Positions 11,947 to 26,290 of a stretch of DNA of 64,000 nt are shown here, piece by piece. The stretch comes from Tetradesmus obliquus. Lineage: Eukaryota; Chlorophyta; Chlorophyceae; Sphaeropleales; Scenedesmaceae. The number at the start of each line of letters is the position of its first letter. Positions within the stretch are counted from its first letter, which is position 1. The stretch spans positions 496,001 through 560,000 of the forward strand of contig CP126207.1 in assembly GCA_030272155.1 (NCBI GenBank), given 5' to 3'. The notes beneath the pieces were generated by a model that saw nothing but the letters and a program-made list of their open reading frames with translations, ran no database searches and was not told the DNA's origin. A program made the translations under genes and the position numbers.

Positions 11947-14900
11947 GTCAGGAACAGGCGCTATGTGTGTGTTGTGGGGTCAGCAGCAGCAGCTGCTGCG
12001 GCGCGCAGATGTGGTGTGGAAGCAGCCCGGCACGCGCCCACGCAAATCATTGCAAAAAGCCCACGCAAATCATTGCAAAAAGCCCACGCAAATCATTGCA
12101 AAAAGCAGCAGTGCATGTTTGTTGAATGGCGATGAAGGGTCGGCAGCAGCAGCTGGGCAGCAGCAGCCGCCGCAGAGGACAGCACGTTGAAGGCCAATTT
12201 GCAAGCTCAAACTAGGTGTTGATTTTTGGGTGTGTATGGTGACGAGTGAGTGCGTCAGCAACCACACACATAAAAAGCAACACCTAGTAATCAACTGCAA
12301 TCACTATATGGACGCACCTGCACTTGCTGCACGATGTTGGCTCCTCCAGCCCCTACTGCCGCCTGGCCTGCTGCTGCCAGCAGTGTCGCCAGCCGCCACT
12401 AACACCCCCAAACCCTAAAGACACTAACAACACACCGCTTAACCCAGTCTGTGCGTGCGCACGCTTGCAACCCCAAGACGCTGCAGTAATGCGCTTCTAT
12501 GTGTATCTAAAGATGGGCCCACCTGCACTTGCTGCACGATGTTCGCGCCTCCTGCTCCTGCTGCCGTGTCACCAGCCGCAAACAACGCCGCCAGCTCCCC
12601 AAACCCTTCAAACAGACCACTTCTGATCCCCAACTTCTGCACCCAGGCTTGCAAAACCGCTGCCAATCTCAAGACATGTAAGAAAACACCTGCTGCGTAC
12701 AGAACACGGACGTACCTGCACCTGCTGCACAATGTTGGCCCCTCCCGCTCCTGCTGCTGCCTGGCCTGCTGCTGCCAACCTTGTGTCACCAGCCTCGTGT
12801 CACCAGCCGCCACCACGCCCCCAAAACCCTCGCCCAAACCCAAAAAAACACTAAAAAAGACTCCATTGAACCGCGCTGCAAACCCAAAACCATACATTCA
12901 GACACCTTGATGTATAAAGGACATGGACGCACCTGCACTTGCTGCACAATGTTGGCGCCTCCCGCTCCTGCTGCTGCTTGGCCGGCTGCTGCCAGCAGCG
13001 TCGCCAGCCTCGTGTCACCAGCCGCCACAGCAACAGCAACAGCAGCCGCCGCCTGCCGCCCACTCATCAAATGTAACACAGCCCATAGCAGCGCATCCTG
13101 CGGCTGCTGACCTGGCACATTGTTACTTTTTGTTGTTACTTTTTGAATTGCGGCGGTGACAGCTGGCTTCAGCTTGCGCTGCAGCCATTTGGACAGCGCT
13201 GCCTTGCGCTGGAATGCAGCCAGCTGAACCCTGCTGCTGCTGCTGCCGCCGTGCTCAAACCCTAAACCGCTGGAGTCCCGGCGGCTTGAACCCAAGCCGC
13301 CCAAGCCGTTAAGCCCTAAGCCCTGGGTGGTGTCATCTGCATCTTCCTCTGAACCCTGTGACTGTCCTTCTGGTGTTGCGAGTGACTCTGTCGGGCTGTC
13401 GGCGCCGTCTGCTGCTGCTGCTGTAACGTTGTTATCTTCGTTGTCATTTCTGCTGCTGCTGCCGTCTTCGCCATCTATGTACTCGTACAAAACCTGCAGG
13501 CATGGCAAAGATATGTCCGCTTTCATGCACTTGTTTCAAGCAAGCAATGGCATTGGACCAAAGCACACGTGCAACAGACAATGCGATGCAGGAACAACCA
13601 ATGAGCAGCCCCTGGCAACCAACACATCAATGCTCAGTGGCCCAACCGCTGAGATGATGTATGCAACATGTCCACGGCAGCGCACGTTGACCAGCCGCCA
13701 CAGGTCCCTCATGTGCGTGTGCTTGTTTGGATTCAGTCTCTGGAACAGATCAAAAAATCTGTTTCTTTGAGACTTACCACCTTGCAAAGACTTAATACAT
13801 CATTCTAATGTCATTAGAATTAGATCGACATTTTCACATCAGCGCACCTTGACCAGCTGCCACAGGTCCCTCATGTGCTGCCCACAGCCGCCAACAGCAG
13901 CAGCAGCAGCACTGTCGTCCCCTGCTGCTGCTGCTGCCGCCTCAATTGCATCAACCTGCTCCTGAACATAACCTGCCAGCTGCTTGCGGCTCAACTGCAG
14001 CTGCCACAGCGAGGCTGACCCTGCTGCTGCTGCTGCTGTTTCCTGCTGCTGCTGCTCTTCTACTTGCATTGCATCTGCGCCGTCCTGCTGCTGTGCATTT
14101 GCAGCAGCAGCAGCAGCAGCAGCAGAAGCAGAGCCGGCTGCTGAGCTGTACTGCAGGTGGAGCTCTAGCCCAGTCAGCACCCGCTGCTGCAGAGCAGCAG
14201 CAGCAGCATTGCCGCATGCTGCAGCGCTGCTGCTGCTGCTGCCGCCTACTGCTGATATCGGCTGCAGCTGCCGCAACTCAATGCAAGCCACTCCTGCATC
14301 CTCTGCTGCGCTGCTGCCGCTGCTGTTGATCGCCCCTGGGGTTTTGCTGGATCCAGGTCCAGGGTTTAGTCCAGGGTTCAGCGGGATCGCCAAAACCCCG
14401 TTTGGACCCCAACTAGGCCGGAAGGAGCGGCCTAACATCAAAGAGGCATCCACAACAGTGCCGCTGTTGTTGATAGCAGAAGCAGCCGGCAGCAGCGATC
14501 CAATCTTGGCAGCAGCAGCAATGCTGGAGCCCGCTGCTGCTGCCTGCTGCTGCTGCTGCCGCTTCATCAAGTGCTGCAGCATCTGTGGAGTGAGAGGAGC
14601 CACCACAAGAGTGCTGCTGCTGCTGCCGTCCAACTGCTGCTGCTGCTGCTGCTGAGGGTTGGGTGCATCATACAATGCTAGCTGCTGTTGCTGCTGCCGC
14701 TGCGCACTCGCCGGCGACTGCTGCTGCTGCCGCTGCTGCTGCAGCAGCGCCGCACGCGGCCGGCGCCAGTTGTGCTCTGGCGCCTGCTGCCCCTCAAACC
14801 CTAAACCCTGCGAGCGGCCGCCGCTAAACCGCTCGCCTGTGTGCATGGGCGAGACTAGAGCACCTGCTGCTGCTGCCGCATCGTCTGCTGCTGCTGCTGC

Positions 14901-17900
14901 TGCTCCAGCCCCGCCCCTACGAAAAAAAGCGCCCCGCAGGTTCAAAAGTGACTCAGCATTGTGCCCTAGCAGCGCCGGCAGCGCATGCTGCAGCGGCACA
15001 GACCCAAACCCCGCCGCTGAACCCTGCTGCTGCTGCTGCTGCTCCCCTAAACCCTCGTCATCACCCGATCCCCCAAATCCTAAACCCTGTTCCTCCTCAT
15101 CCATGTCCCCATCCTCTGCCCCCTCCATTGCTTCTGCTGCATCGCTGAACCGCAGCTTGCGCTGCTGCTGCTGCTGCTGTGTGACGTCATCTGTAACGTC
15201 ATTTCCAGCCGCCGCCATGTCAGCATCATCTGAGTCAGCATCAGCGTAGGGAGCCCCGCCAAATGTGAGCTCTGGCTCCTGAGACTGCTGGGAGCCGCCT
15301 GCGGGGCTCTTGCCTGCATATCAATTAGACATGAAGATTACACGGCAGAAGCAGCAGCAGCAGCAACAGCCTCAGCTGGCATCTATGAAAAACAGCCGGG
15401 AAACAACCAGATGCAGCATCACATCAGCTCTGGCTCCTATGACTGCTGGGACCCGCCAGCTCGGCTTTTGCCTGATAAATAGCAGCAGCAGCAGCAGCAG
15501 CAGCACTACAGGTCTGAGCCAACTGCAGCCCCAAATGAAAGTGCGATCGCAAAAGATAAGTCATCACTGTACAAGTTGACATCTCTTTGCTGAGTGGTGG
15601 CCGCGCAGCAGGCTGATTGCAGCGACGCAGTGCATCACATACAACGCTTCGTGCAACCAGCCTGCGGCGCAGCAACAGCTACAGCAGCCAGCAGCAACAG
15701 GCAGACACACCAAACCTTGCAGCAAACGCGCTGCTACACGTTGTGAGCAGCAAACCAAAACGTGCACGGCATTACTGAAAGTCACACAAAGGTTGCTGAA
15801 CAGCAGGCTGGTTGCAGCAACGCAGTGCATCACGCGCATCGACGTTTCCTGCAACCAGCCTGCGGCACAGCCACCAGCAGCAGCCAGCAGCAACAGGCAA
15901 ACAAACCTTGCAGCAAACGCGCTGCTACGCGCTGCTACACGTTGTGACAGGAGACCCAAGACGAAGGCAGTGCAGTTGCATTACTGATATGCTGCACAAC
16001 CCGTCGCCAGCTGCATTCGCTATTGCTGAAAGGCGCAGAGGTGGCTGCGCAGCAGGCTGGTGGCAGCGGTGCAGTGCAGCACTTGCACCACCTCCATCAG
16101 CCTGCGGCACAGCCACACCTAATGCACAGCCACACCTAATGCACAGCCACACCTAATGCACAGCCACACCTAATGCACAGCCACACCTGATGCACAGCCA
16201 CACCTGATGCACAGCCACACCTGATGCACAGCCACACCTGATGCACAGCCACACCTGATGCACAGCCACACCTGATGCACAGCCACACCTGATGCACAGC
16301 CACACCTGATGCACAGCCACACCTGATGCACCACCTGACAGATACGAAACATGCAGCTAAACAGCACAGCATGCCACAGCACACAAGCCTCGGCTATGCT
16401 ACAGCCCAAGAAGCAAGGCCCAACACAAGGGTGAGAGCATGGAAACAGTACTGTTGGAAACAGTTTTTCCTATAGAAAAGGAAGTGCAATGGCAACTGTT
16501 GGCGGCACCACTTCCATCAGCCTGCGGCACAGCCACAACCATAACACACAACCACACCAAGCCACAACAAACATGTACACAGAAGATGAGACACCAGCTC
16601 AGCGCGCCAACACATAAGCCCCAGCCATGCTGCTGGGCATGGAGGAAGGTGCACAGCCAGCTCAAGCGCATGCAGGCAGTGGTGCTGAAAAGGGTGTCCC
16701 AGAAAAAAGCAGTGCGTTGGCGGCTGCCGGCGGCTGCCGGCGGCTGCACAGCTGAGCGGTGGCCCTCAGCTTAGCAGAGGACGAGTACAGCTCAGCTGCG
16801 CAGCTGCCAACAGGACAGCACACGCACCGTCCGCCACAGCACACATGCAGCACACGAAGCAGTACTCCAGTACTCCTGTTGAACAAGCCGCAGCCAAGCT
16901 GCTGGGCAGCAGGGAGGCCCACAGCCAGCTTGAGCGCATGCAAACAGTAGCGCTGAAAAGGGTGTCTTGAGAAAAAAAGCATTAGCAGCTGGTGGCGGCT
17001 GCACAGCTGAGCGGTGGTCTTTGCTTGCTGCAAAGACAACCCACCCAGCTGCGCAGCTGCCAACAGGACAGCGCACGCACCGTCCGCCATAGCACACATA
17101 TGCAGCACATGAAGAGTACTGGAGTTAGATTCAAGCCGCAGCCAAGCGGGAAAGGGACACAACCAGAGGCAGAGCACACGAACAACACCGCTAATAAGGT
17201 CAAATAGGAGACAGCACTGCAATGGCAGCTGTCGGCGGCTGCACAGCTGAGCGGTGGCGTTACAGTGTTACCGCAAAACCCAAGCTCAGCTGCGCAGCTG
17301 CCCACAGATAAGCGCAAGCACCGTCCGCCACAGCACACATATGCAGCACATGATGATCAGTGACCACGCAGCTGCGCAGCCGCCATCGTTGCCAAGCTGA
17401 GCCAGCCTCATCAAGCTGGCTGCTGCGCAACTGGGTAGTCAAGGGTGCAGCGTGTGACAACCTAACATAGCAGTAGGTGAAATAACGGAACATGCACAAC
17501 CCCTAAACTAGGGACCACAGCAAACACACTGAACAAAAAGAAAACACGCAAAGCGCAGCAAAGCACATGGACATGGCGTTGTGCAATGGCTGCTGCGCAG
17601 CTAGGTAGTCCCACGCCGCATCGCTGCGTCATGCCGCGCAGGTCTCACCAGCGGGCAGCAGCCAAGCAAGATATATATTCTTGCACTACCCCTCTCAACA
17701 GGCAGCAAGCTACAGCTGCCTCAATGTGCTGCACCAGCGTGCTGAAGGCAACACAAGACAGCAACGGTACAGTCAGCCACCACACACCTGGAGGCGTGCC
17801 GAAGCCGTCATCTTCGTCCTCCTCAGCACCCTCGTCGCTGCTGCCGTCCTCATCCATGGGCACGCCATAACAGGCAACTCGAAGCAATAAAACCACTAAT

Positions 17901-20900
17901 ACGCAAACACAGCACGCCAATAACATTTGCGCAAGTACAGCGGCTGGCAGGCGGGCACAACGACGACCCATACGAGAGGTCCTACACACCTGGTGGCGTG
18001 CCGAAGCCATCATCCTCGTCATCCTCCTCCGCTCCCTCGTCGCTGCTGCCGTCCTCATCCATGGGCACGCCGTAGCGAGAGAAGTGGTCCACCTGCGGCA
18101 ACAGAAGCAAAGCGTTGTTTAAACAATACAATCAAACAATACAATCAAATGTTTCTCAAGCTGATTTGCTAATCCATCATTCTTTTTGAAGATAAAGCTC
18201 ACCTCGAAGATCCAGATGCCACCTTCGGGTTTGTAGTCCACAGAGCGCGCCCCGGCCTTGCTGCAGTAGCGAGCCAGCCGCTTACATGCCATCAGTGCAA
18301 TGCCATTGTGAGCGTTACATACAGCAAAGTAACAACCACCTGCCCCTTACCTCAAAGATCCAGATGCCTCCTTCAGGCTTGTAACTCACAAATCTCGCGC
18401 CCATCTCGCTGCAGTAGCGCGCCAGCCGCTTGCAAATTGCCGCCGCACCAACACTCGACTACAATGATTTTTTCTCGGATAACAAAGAGAATGACACCCA
18501 CCTCAAAGATCCAGATTCCTCCTTCCGGCTTGTAGTCGATGAATCTCGCACCCATCTCGCTGCAGTAGCGCGCCAGCCGCTTGCGGAACGCCGCAGCAAC
18601 AGCAGCAGCACTCTGCTGCGGCTTGGCCTTTTTCATCACGCCTGTGAGCGTCACTTTGCAGGCGGTGTTGAGCCCGCTACCCACGGGGGCCTTGGTGGGC
18701 TCTGCGCCCTCGCTGCTGCTCATGTAGACCGCCACCTCGCCTGCCGATCAGCAGCAGCAGCAGCAGCAGCAGCAGGAGGAGGTGCAAACACAGTGTGGGA
18801 AGGAGCAAGTGCTACATGGCACTTGGAAACAACAAGTGTGTTTTAGTACAGGCACAGAGGGGGAGAGAACAGAGGCTTGTGTATTGAAACCACATGCACC
18901 TACACAAACCTTGCCTGGGGTGTGACAGCCCACACTAAAGCACGACGCATGCAACAACCCATTCAACAGCAGTGACCGACACCAATGCACAAAAAAAGTG
19001 GCAGCCGGATGCTGCTCCAGTTGTGTGTGTGCGTAAGCTGTGACCTGTCTTTGGACTGCAACCAGCAACAGGTCGCAGCACATGCACACACACAAGCCTT
19101 GCCTATATGGGTGTGACAGAACCACAGCAACACACGCAACAAACCATGACAGCAGCCAATACCACCACCACCGCCAACGGCTGAAGCAGCTCGGCAGACA
19201 ATAACAAAAGGGCACCGTGCTGCCCCGGTTGTTTGTGTGCAGCAGCTGTGACCTTTCCTGGAGCTGATAGAAGCTTGGTGAGGTCCCAGCACACGCGCTC
19301 ACACAAGCCTTGCCTCAGATGGATGTGACAGAACCACAGCAACACACGCAACAAACCATGACAGCAGTCAATACCACCGCCGTCAATGGCTGCAGCAGCG
19401 CGGCAGACAAATTCAAACAGGCAGCGAGCTGCTCCGGTTGTGCGTGTGCATCAGCTTTGCTCTCTCGCAGCACTGACATGTTGATATGTGTTGCACTTTG
19501 TTCCTTTATACTGTTGGACTCGCTGGCATCGCCTACGGCAACGTCAATGCTGTCCAACAATAAGAAGCAGATCGAAGCACGCCCGCGCACATACACCTCG
19601 CCTATGGTGTGATGGATTCATGTAATAATACACCGCATGCGCAAACCCTGCAGCAGAGGTAAACACAACCACAACGGACCGCTGCTGCAGCGTACGACTG
19701 CAACAAAGTGGCAACGTGCTGCTGCTGCGCTTGTGTGTCGGCATTTGCGTTGTTCTCCCTCAACCTCCGCAAGCAACAGAGGAGAAACAAAGCGCATGCA
19801 CGCACACAAGCCTTCCCTGATTGTGACGTGACAGCAAAGGGCCTCTGTTTACGTGTGTGCATGAGCTGCATCGCTGCCAGGTCCGCTTGACACTGCAGAT
19901 ATGCAGCACACGCGCACACACAAGCCTCGAGTGTGGCGCAACAGTCCCACACAACAACATGCAATAACAGCGTGATATCAAAGCAAACCGTGCTGCTTGG
20001 CTTCTGTGTCCTGAAAAGCTGCATTTTGATGGGGGCGAGCAAAACAACACAAGTACCAACAATGCAACAGCCGTCAACACAACCACAACTGACGGCTGCT
20101 GCTGTGCTTTAGACAGCAACAAAGTGGCATTGTGCTGCTCCGGCATTGTGTGTGCATCAGCTTTGAGATAAATCTCTTCCAGCACGGACATTTAAGTGTT
20201 GTTCCTTCTTATTGTTGGGATCATTGGAGTAGCCGTCGCCTACACCAGTGCCCCCCAACAATAGGAAGCACAACAAGGCACACAACACAGCACGTGCGCG
20301 CACACAGCCTTTTGCCTAAGGTGTGACACTCCCACAACGACACATGCAACAAAGTGAGCAACAGCAGCCGACGGAGCCACCACTGAGTGCTGAAGCAGCG
20401 TCAGATACAGAAACAAAGAGGCAATGTGCTGCCGCTCCGGTTGCGTGTGTGCATCAGCTTTCACATCTCTTACAGCTGAAACGGCTGCTGCATGAGCTGA
20501 AAGCTCATGCGCACACACAAGCCTCGCCTACAGTGTCACACTCCCAAAAAAACAGACACGACACATGTGACGAACCCTGCACAGCAGTCGAAACAAGCGA
20601 AGCAAACTTGTGTTGCAGCGCGGCAAACCAAACAACATGCTGCCGCTCTGATTGCGTGCGTGCATCAGCTTTGACCTCTCCCACAGCTAAACAGGCTGCA
20701 GGATGAACTGAAAGCTCATGCGCACACACAAGCCTCGCCTAGCAATCACACCCCCAATCAATGACAGCCTTACTTGCAACTAAATAGGCAGCAGCAGTCA
20801 ACAGAACCAATGTTAAATACTGAAAGAGTGCGGCTGACCAAACAAAGTGGCAACGCGCTGCGGTTGTGCGAGCAATAGCTGTATTCCCGGCCAAGTTCTG

Positions 20901-23388
20901 CAGAACAGAGGAGTACAAAGCATATGCACACACCCAAGCCTTGCTTAGGGTGTGACAGTTCCACACTATGTAAATGACTTAGTCGTCTCGTAGTCGTGGT
21001 CGTCGTCGTCGTCGACGACGACGACTAGGACGACGACACGACTATGTCATTTATATAGTGTGGAACTGTCACACCCTAGGCAGGGTTATAAGAAAGACAA
21101 AGTTGTGTCACGGCACGACTACGTATTTTTCTCAAGTCGTGGAACCGCCTCCATCTGCTGCTGCAGCAGCACACACAAAACCAATGATAGCTAGAAAAAC
21201 GGCGGGCGCAGGTTATGCGTGGTGAGCTGGCCCCTGCTGACATGTCACCAGTAATCAAATTGCTCAGCCCGGGATTACACACACATTGCATGCCGCCAAA
21301 CCAGAGCAATACGAACAACACCAGGCATGCATCAACAGCAGCAGGCACCAATGCGATCTCATACGGCTGCTGCTGCAGCACCCACAAAGCTAGATGGAAA
21401 CAGAGGCAGCTTGGGTTGTGTGCTGAGACGGAACCGGGTGACGTAGTCCCAGCTTCTGCCCCAGCACATGGCCACACGCAAGCACTGCATACTGTCAAAC
21501 CAGAACAATATATGAATAACACCAGGCTGCACCAACAGCAGCAGGCACCAACGCCACCTCATACGACTGCTGCTGCAGCGTACAAAAAGCAAGCTGAAAA
21601 CAGAGGTAGCTCGGGCGGTGTGTGGTCGTGTGCTGAGCTGGCCCCTGGTGACACATCGTCAGGTGCATCCTCAGCACAGCACACCACACCAGCTGCCGGC
21701 TACAGAAGCTGCTGACAACACAAGCTAGCTAGAAACAAAGGCCGGCTTGGGTTGTGTGTGGTTGTGTGCTGAGCTGCCCCGTGGTGACGTAGTACCAGCA
21801 ACTGAAGAGCTCAGCACACGACCACACACAAGCATTGCATACCGCCAAAAACCAACACTATGAAACCAACACCAGGCGTGCACCAACAGCAGCGGGCACC
21901 AACACCACCTCATACAGCTGCTGCTGGAGCATCCACAAAGCTAGCTAGAAACAAAGACGGCTTGCGTTGTGTGTGGTTGTGTGCTGAGCTGGCCCCTGGT
22001 GACATGTCACCAGGAACAACAGAGCTCAGCACATGACCACAAACAAGAAGTGTAGACCATCAAGCCAGAACGATATGAAGAACACCAGGCATGCACGAAG
22101 CAAGCTAGAAACAAGGCCGGCTCGGCCTGTGTGTGGTCGTGTGCTGAGCTGGCCCCTGGTGACGTAGTACCAGCAACCATGCCAGCACATGGCCACACAC
22201 AAGCACTGCATACTGTCAAACCAGAACAACGCGAATAACACCAGGCATGCAACAATAGCAGCGTGCACCAACACGATCGCATCCGGCTGCTGCTGCAGCA
22301 TACACGAATCAAGCTAAACACGAACGGCTTGGGTTGTGTGTGGTTGTGTGCTGAGCTGGCCCCTGGTAACACATCACCAGGAACAACAGAGATCAGCACA
22401 TGACCACAAACAAGAAGTGTAGACCATCAAACCAGAACGAGATGAAGAACACCAGGCATGCACGAAGCAAGCTAGGAAAAAACGGCTTGGGTGGTGTGTG
22501 GTCATGTGCTGAGCTGGCCCCTGGTGACATGGCACCAGCACCATTTTAGCGCATGACCACACACAAGCATTGCATGCCGTCAAAACAGAACAATACAAAC
22601 AATGCCAGCCATGCACCAACAGCAGAAGGCACCAAACACAACCTCATATGGCTGCTGCTGCAGCAACCACAAAGCTAGCAGGAGACCAAGGCAGCTTGGG
22701 TTGTGTATGGTGGTGTGCTGAGATGGCCCCCTGGTGACGTCGTACCAGGCAGCGTTGTCAGCACATGACCACATACACAAGCCCTGCATAGCATCAATTC
22801 AAACGCAGAACAGAACAGGCAGACATACAAACAGCCCCACAAACCAAAACACATGACAGCTCACCTCGCTCACTGGAGGTGATTTCGCCCAAGTCCACGC
22901 CGCTGCAACCACCAACACAACCAGCAGATCAAAGCCAAACACGCAGCTAGCCGACTGCTGCACGATCAGTCCTTCCATCCCCTTTCAGTTGAACGCCCCT
23001 CAAGCTCACCTCACTCGATGCTGATGATCTCGCCCAGGTCCACGCCCCGCACATCCACTGGGGCCAGCCACTCCAGCGTGCCATAGCCAGGCCGCTCCAC
23101 CCTGAACCCTGACAGGTGCATCACACCAACCGTACACAAAGCAACCAATCCCGCAGCCCCTTCTGCTGCTGTGGCAACCACAACAGGACTGGCAACAGAC
23201 AGCAAAGCCCCACAAACCAAAGAAGCAACCACTCACCTCGCTCGATGCTGATGATCTCGCCCAGGTCCACGCCGCGCACATCCACAGGGGCAAGCCACTC
23301 CAGCGTGCCATAGCCAGGCCGCTCCACCCTGAACCCTGACAGCCGGCTCAGCGCCGCAGGGTTCTGTGCCGCCAGCGCCTGCATCAGC

Positions 23389-23428
<40 letters not shown>

Positions 23429-24147
23429 TGGCGATTGTTGATTGCAACCAACAGGCCGAACACTGACAGCCAGCTCAGTGCGGCAGGCTTTCAAGCCCTG
23501 CTAGCGGCTGCAACTGGGTACACAGAGATAGTACACACGCATTAGAGCAATATCACAGGCAGACACACTGGGCTGCTGCTCTCCTGCCTTGTTGACGAGA
23601 AAGCAAAGGCAACACACACATGCAGCTCCTTGTCTCCTGGCTCAGTGCTGTAGCCAAGCACAGCAAGCTTGCCCAACATCTGCTCTGCTGCTGTGTGCTA
23701 TGTTTGAAAATGCAAGCTGGAACAAGTCAGCGCCTGCTGCTGGCACAACTCAACAATGACTGCCACACTGCATACCGCAGCCATCAACCCTATCGATCAA
23801 CAAGCTGGACCCTCAAACCCTGTCCTGCCCTGAGCTTCATACACAAGGAACAACAAATTCTTTACAGATACAACACACACCTGCAGCTCCTTGTCTCCCG
23901 GCTCTGTGCTGTAGCCAAGCGCAGCAAGCTTGCCCAACCTCGGAGCATCGCCAGCAGCAGCAGCAGCAGCAGCACTACTGCCGCCACGCTTGTCGCTGCT
24001 GCGGGCAGCAGCAGCACCACCATCAGGGCTGCCATCTTCTGCATGCTGCTGCTGCTGCTGCTGCTTGGCTGTGCCGTTGCTCAGTGGCGCCTCTGGGCTC
24101 TGCTGCTGCTGCTGGTAGGGGGACCTGCGAGTTGGGGGCGTCCTGCG

Positions 24148-24182
<35 letters not shown>

Positions 24183-26290
24183 CAGCAGCAAAAGTTTCAG
24201 GTGTTTGAGCATGAGCGAGCCAGACAAGGCCACATACGCGCACTTTTCACACAAACAATGTAAGTATGTGCTGACGTGAAATTCCAACAGCAGCACACCT
24301 GGCAGGCGTGCCGTCGTCCTGCTGCTGCCACCTGCCTCCCATGCAGCCATAGGCTGAGACTGTAACACAACACAAGTAATCACAAAAGTAGCGCATGCAG
24401 TCACAACTCACCTAGCAGGCGTGCCGTCCTCCTGTTGCTGCTGCCCCCTGCCACCCATAGCAGGACTAAAGCTGCTGCCCGCAGCAGGCGTAGTTGAAGG
24501 TGGCGGGCTGCGAATGAACAGCCTGTGGGGGTTGTCACGCACCGGCAGCAGCAGCGCGGCGGCGGGAGAGCCGGATCTGTTGCTTGCTGCGCCGCCTGCT
24601 GCTGCTGCTGCGTCTGCTGCTGCTGCTGGGCTGGCCGCTGCTGACAGGCTGAAAGGGGAGCTGCCGCCTGCAGCGAGATGAATGAATAAGACAAGAGGCG
24701 ACAACAAGTCAGAGCGCAGTGTAAGCGGCACACAGGTACAACACCAGATGCACAAATTCAGTTGGAACCACATCAAGAATGTTAATGGGCAAAAGAATCC
24801 CGTCCGCACCTGTTGTCCTGGTTCCGTAGCCGCCACTTGCTGGCGCCAGTCCAAACTCCAGTGTGGCCATACAGCAGCATGTGGGCACACACAATCAAGA
24901 CAGACACGCAGCATCGTTAATCGCCCCTAAGAACCTGAGCGCACCTGCAGTCCTGGTTCCGTAGCCTCCGCTGGCCGGTGCCAGTCCAAATTTGGGCGTG
25001 GCAGTGCGCAGCGTGAGCAGCATGCGGGTACAACACCAACTGCACAAATCCATGCAAAACCACATCAGGTTTTGCAAAAGAATCCCGTCCGCACCTGCTG
25101 TCCTGGTCCCATAGCCGCCACTTGTTGGGGCCAATCCAAACTTGGGGGTTGCGGTGCGCAGCGTAAGCAGCATGCGGATAGAACACAAGCTGAAAAACCA
25201 CCACAAGTTTCAAACCAAATCAAGATTCCACCACTAACCCCTGCCCGTACCTGCTGTCCTGGTTCCGTAGCCTCCGCTTGCCGGCGCCAGTCCAAACTTG
25301 GGCGTGGCGGTGCGCAGCGTGAGCAGCGGCGAGGGCCGCATGCTGGTGACAGCGCTGCGCACCGGCCGCTGGCTGATGCCCACCTGCAAATAGCACATTG
25401 ACAGTACGAACTATCTGTTGTGGGATGGTTGACCCTAAACAGAAAAGAGCTTGCTAACATTGCAAGGGTGGGTGCGCAGCCGAGGGAGGGCCGGATGCAA
25501 GCATCCTGGCAACAAACTCACACATTGTACAGCGCTGTAACATAGCTCACAAACATGTCACAGTATCTGCAATAGCCTACCTTGTGCTCTGGCACGTTGA
25601 TCGTCGGCAGCGGCTGCAGCACGCCGTACGGCTGCTGGCCCACCGTTGCCGGCGCAACAGCAGCAGCAGCCGGCGCAGCCGCCGCAGGGTTCAGGCCGCC
25701 GCCAAAGCCAAAACCGCCAGCCGCCGGGGCGGCAGGGTTTTGCGGCGCGCCGAACAGGCCGCCGGCGGCCGGCGCGGCGGGGGCGCCGAAAGTGCTGCCG
25801 CCGCCAAAAAGTGAGCCGCCGGGCGCGGGGTTTGAACTGGGGGCTGCGGCGCCGAAGAGGCTCGGCTGGGGGGTCTGCCCGAAGGCTGGCGTGGTTGAGC
25901 CGCCAAACAGGGAGCCTGCAGTGAAGCAAAGTGCGAACAGAGTTTCGTTTGAAATTCTCTCTCTTTTGCAAATACTATTTCTTTCCCTCCCGTTTCGTAA
26001 ACAAAAAGAAGCAGCGGGTGCAATTTGACAAGGTGTCTGACGTGGCATAGCCGCATGGACACGCACTGATGTCACCCCTCATATCTCAGGGTGTGTGAGG
26101 AGCCAGGTCGATGCAATCTGCTCATCATCAGACATGCAGTGATGCGCAGGACCAGCAAACACCACAATTCAAAAACCGTTTGATTCCAAGGCCCTCCCAC
26201 CTGTGCTGACTGGCGCCCCAAACAGCCCGCCTGTAGCGGGGCTGCTGCCAAAACCGCATAATCTTGCCGTCGACGATATATATCGACGAT

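Larger units (their letters stand above)
18078..23378 (-). other. NUP98: NUP98 autoproteolytic domain exons
   Basis: Three exons make the fold: 23378-23237 (AALSRLSGFRVERPGYGTLE on to GEIISIER), 18740-18502 (GEVAVYMSSSEGAEPTKAPV through GARFIDYKPEGGIWIFE), and the start of the exon at 18092 (VDHFSRYGVPMDED). All three join in frame. The catalytic HFS tripeptide, where the backbone breaks between Phe and Ser, is at 18086-18078. The first two exons are separated by a 4.5-kb intron filled with satellite repeats. Confidence 0.9.

Noticed and set aside
13984..15249. Plus-strand open frames opposite the NUP96 large exon
   Set aside because: Shadow of the minus-strand exon: Cys/Ala-rich composition from CTG, no conserved motif, whereas the minus strand has LGRSFRPSWGPNG.
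18740..22900. Many 60-150 residue open frames in the satellite arrays
   Set aside because: They change with each repeat unit, contain no conserved motif and lie in an intron whose flanking exons join in frame.
25582..26028. Plus-strand open frames opposite the FG exons
   Set aside because: Pro/Ala/Lys-rich shadow of FG coding sequence; the minus strand gives clear FG repeats and splice sites.
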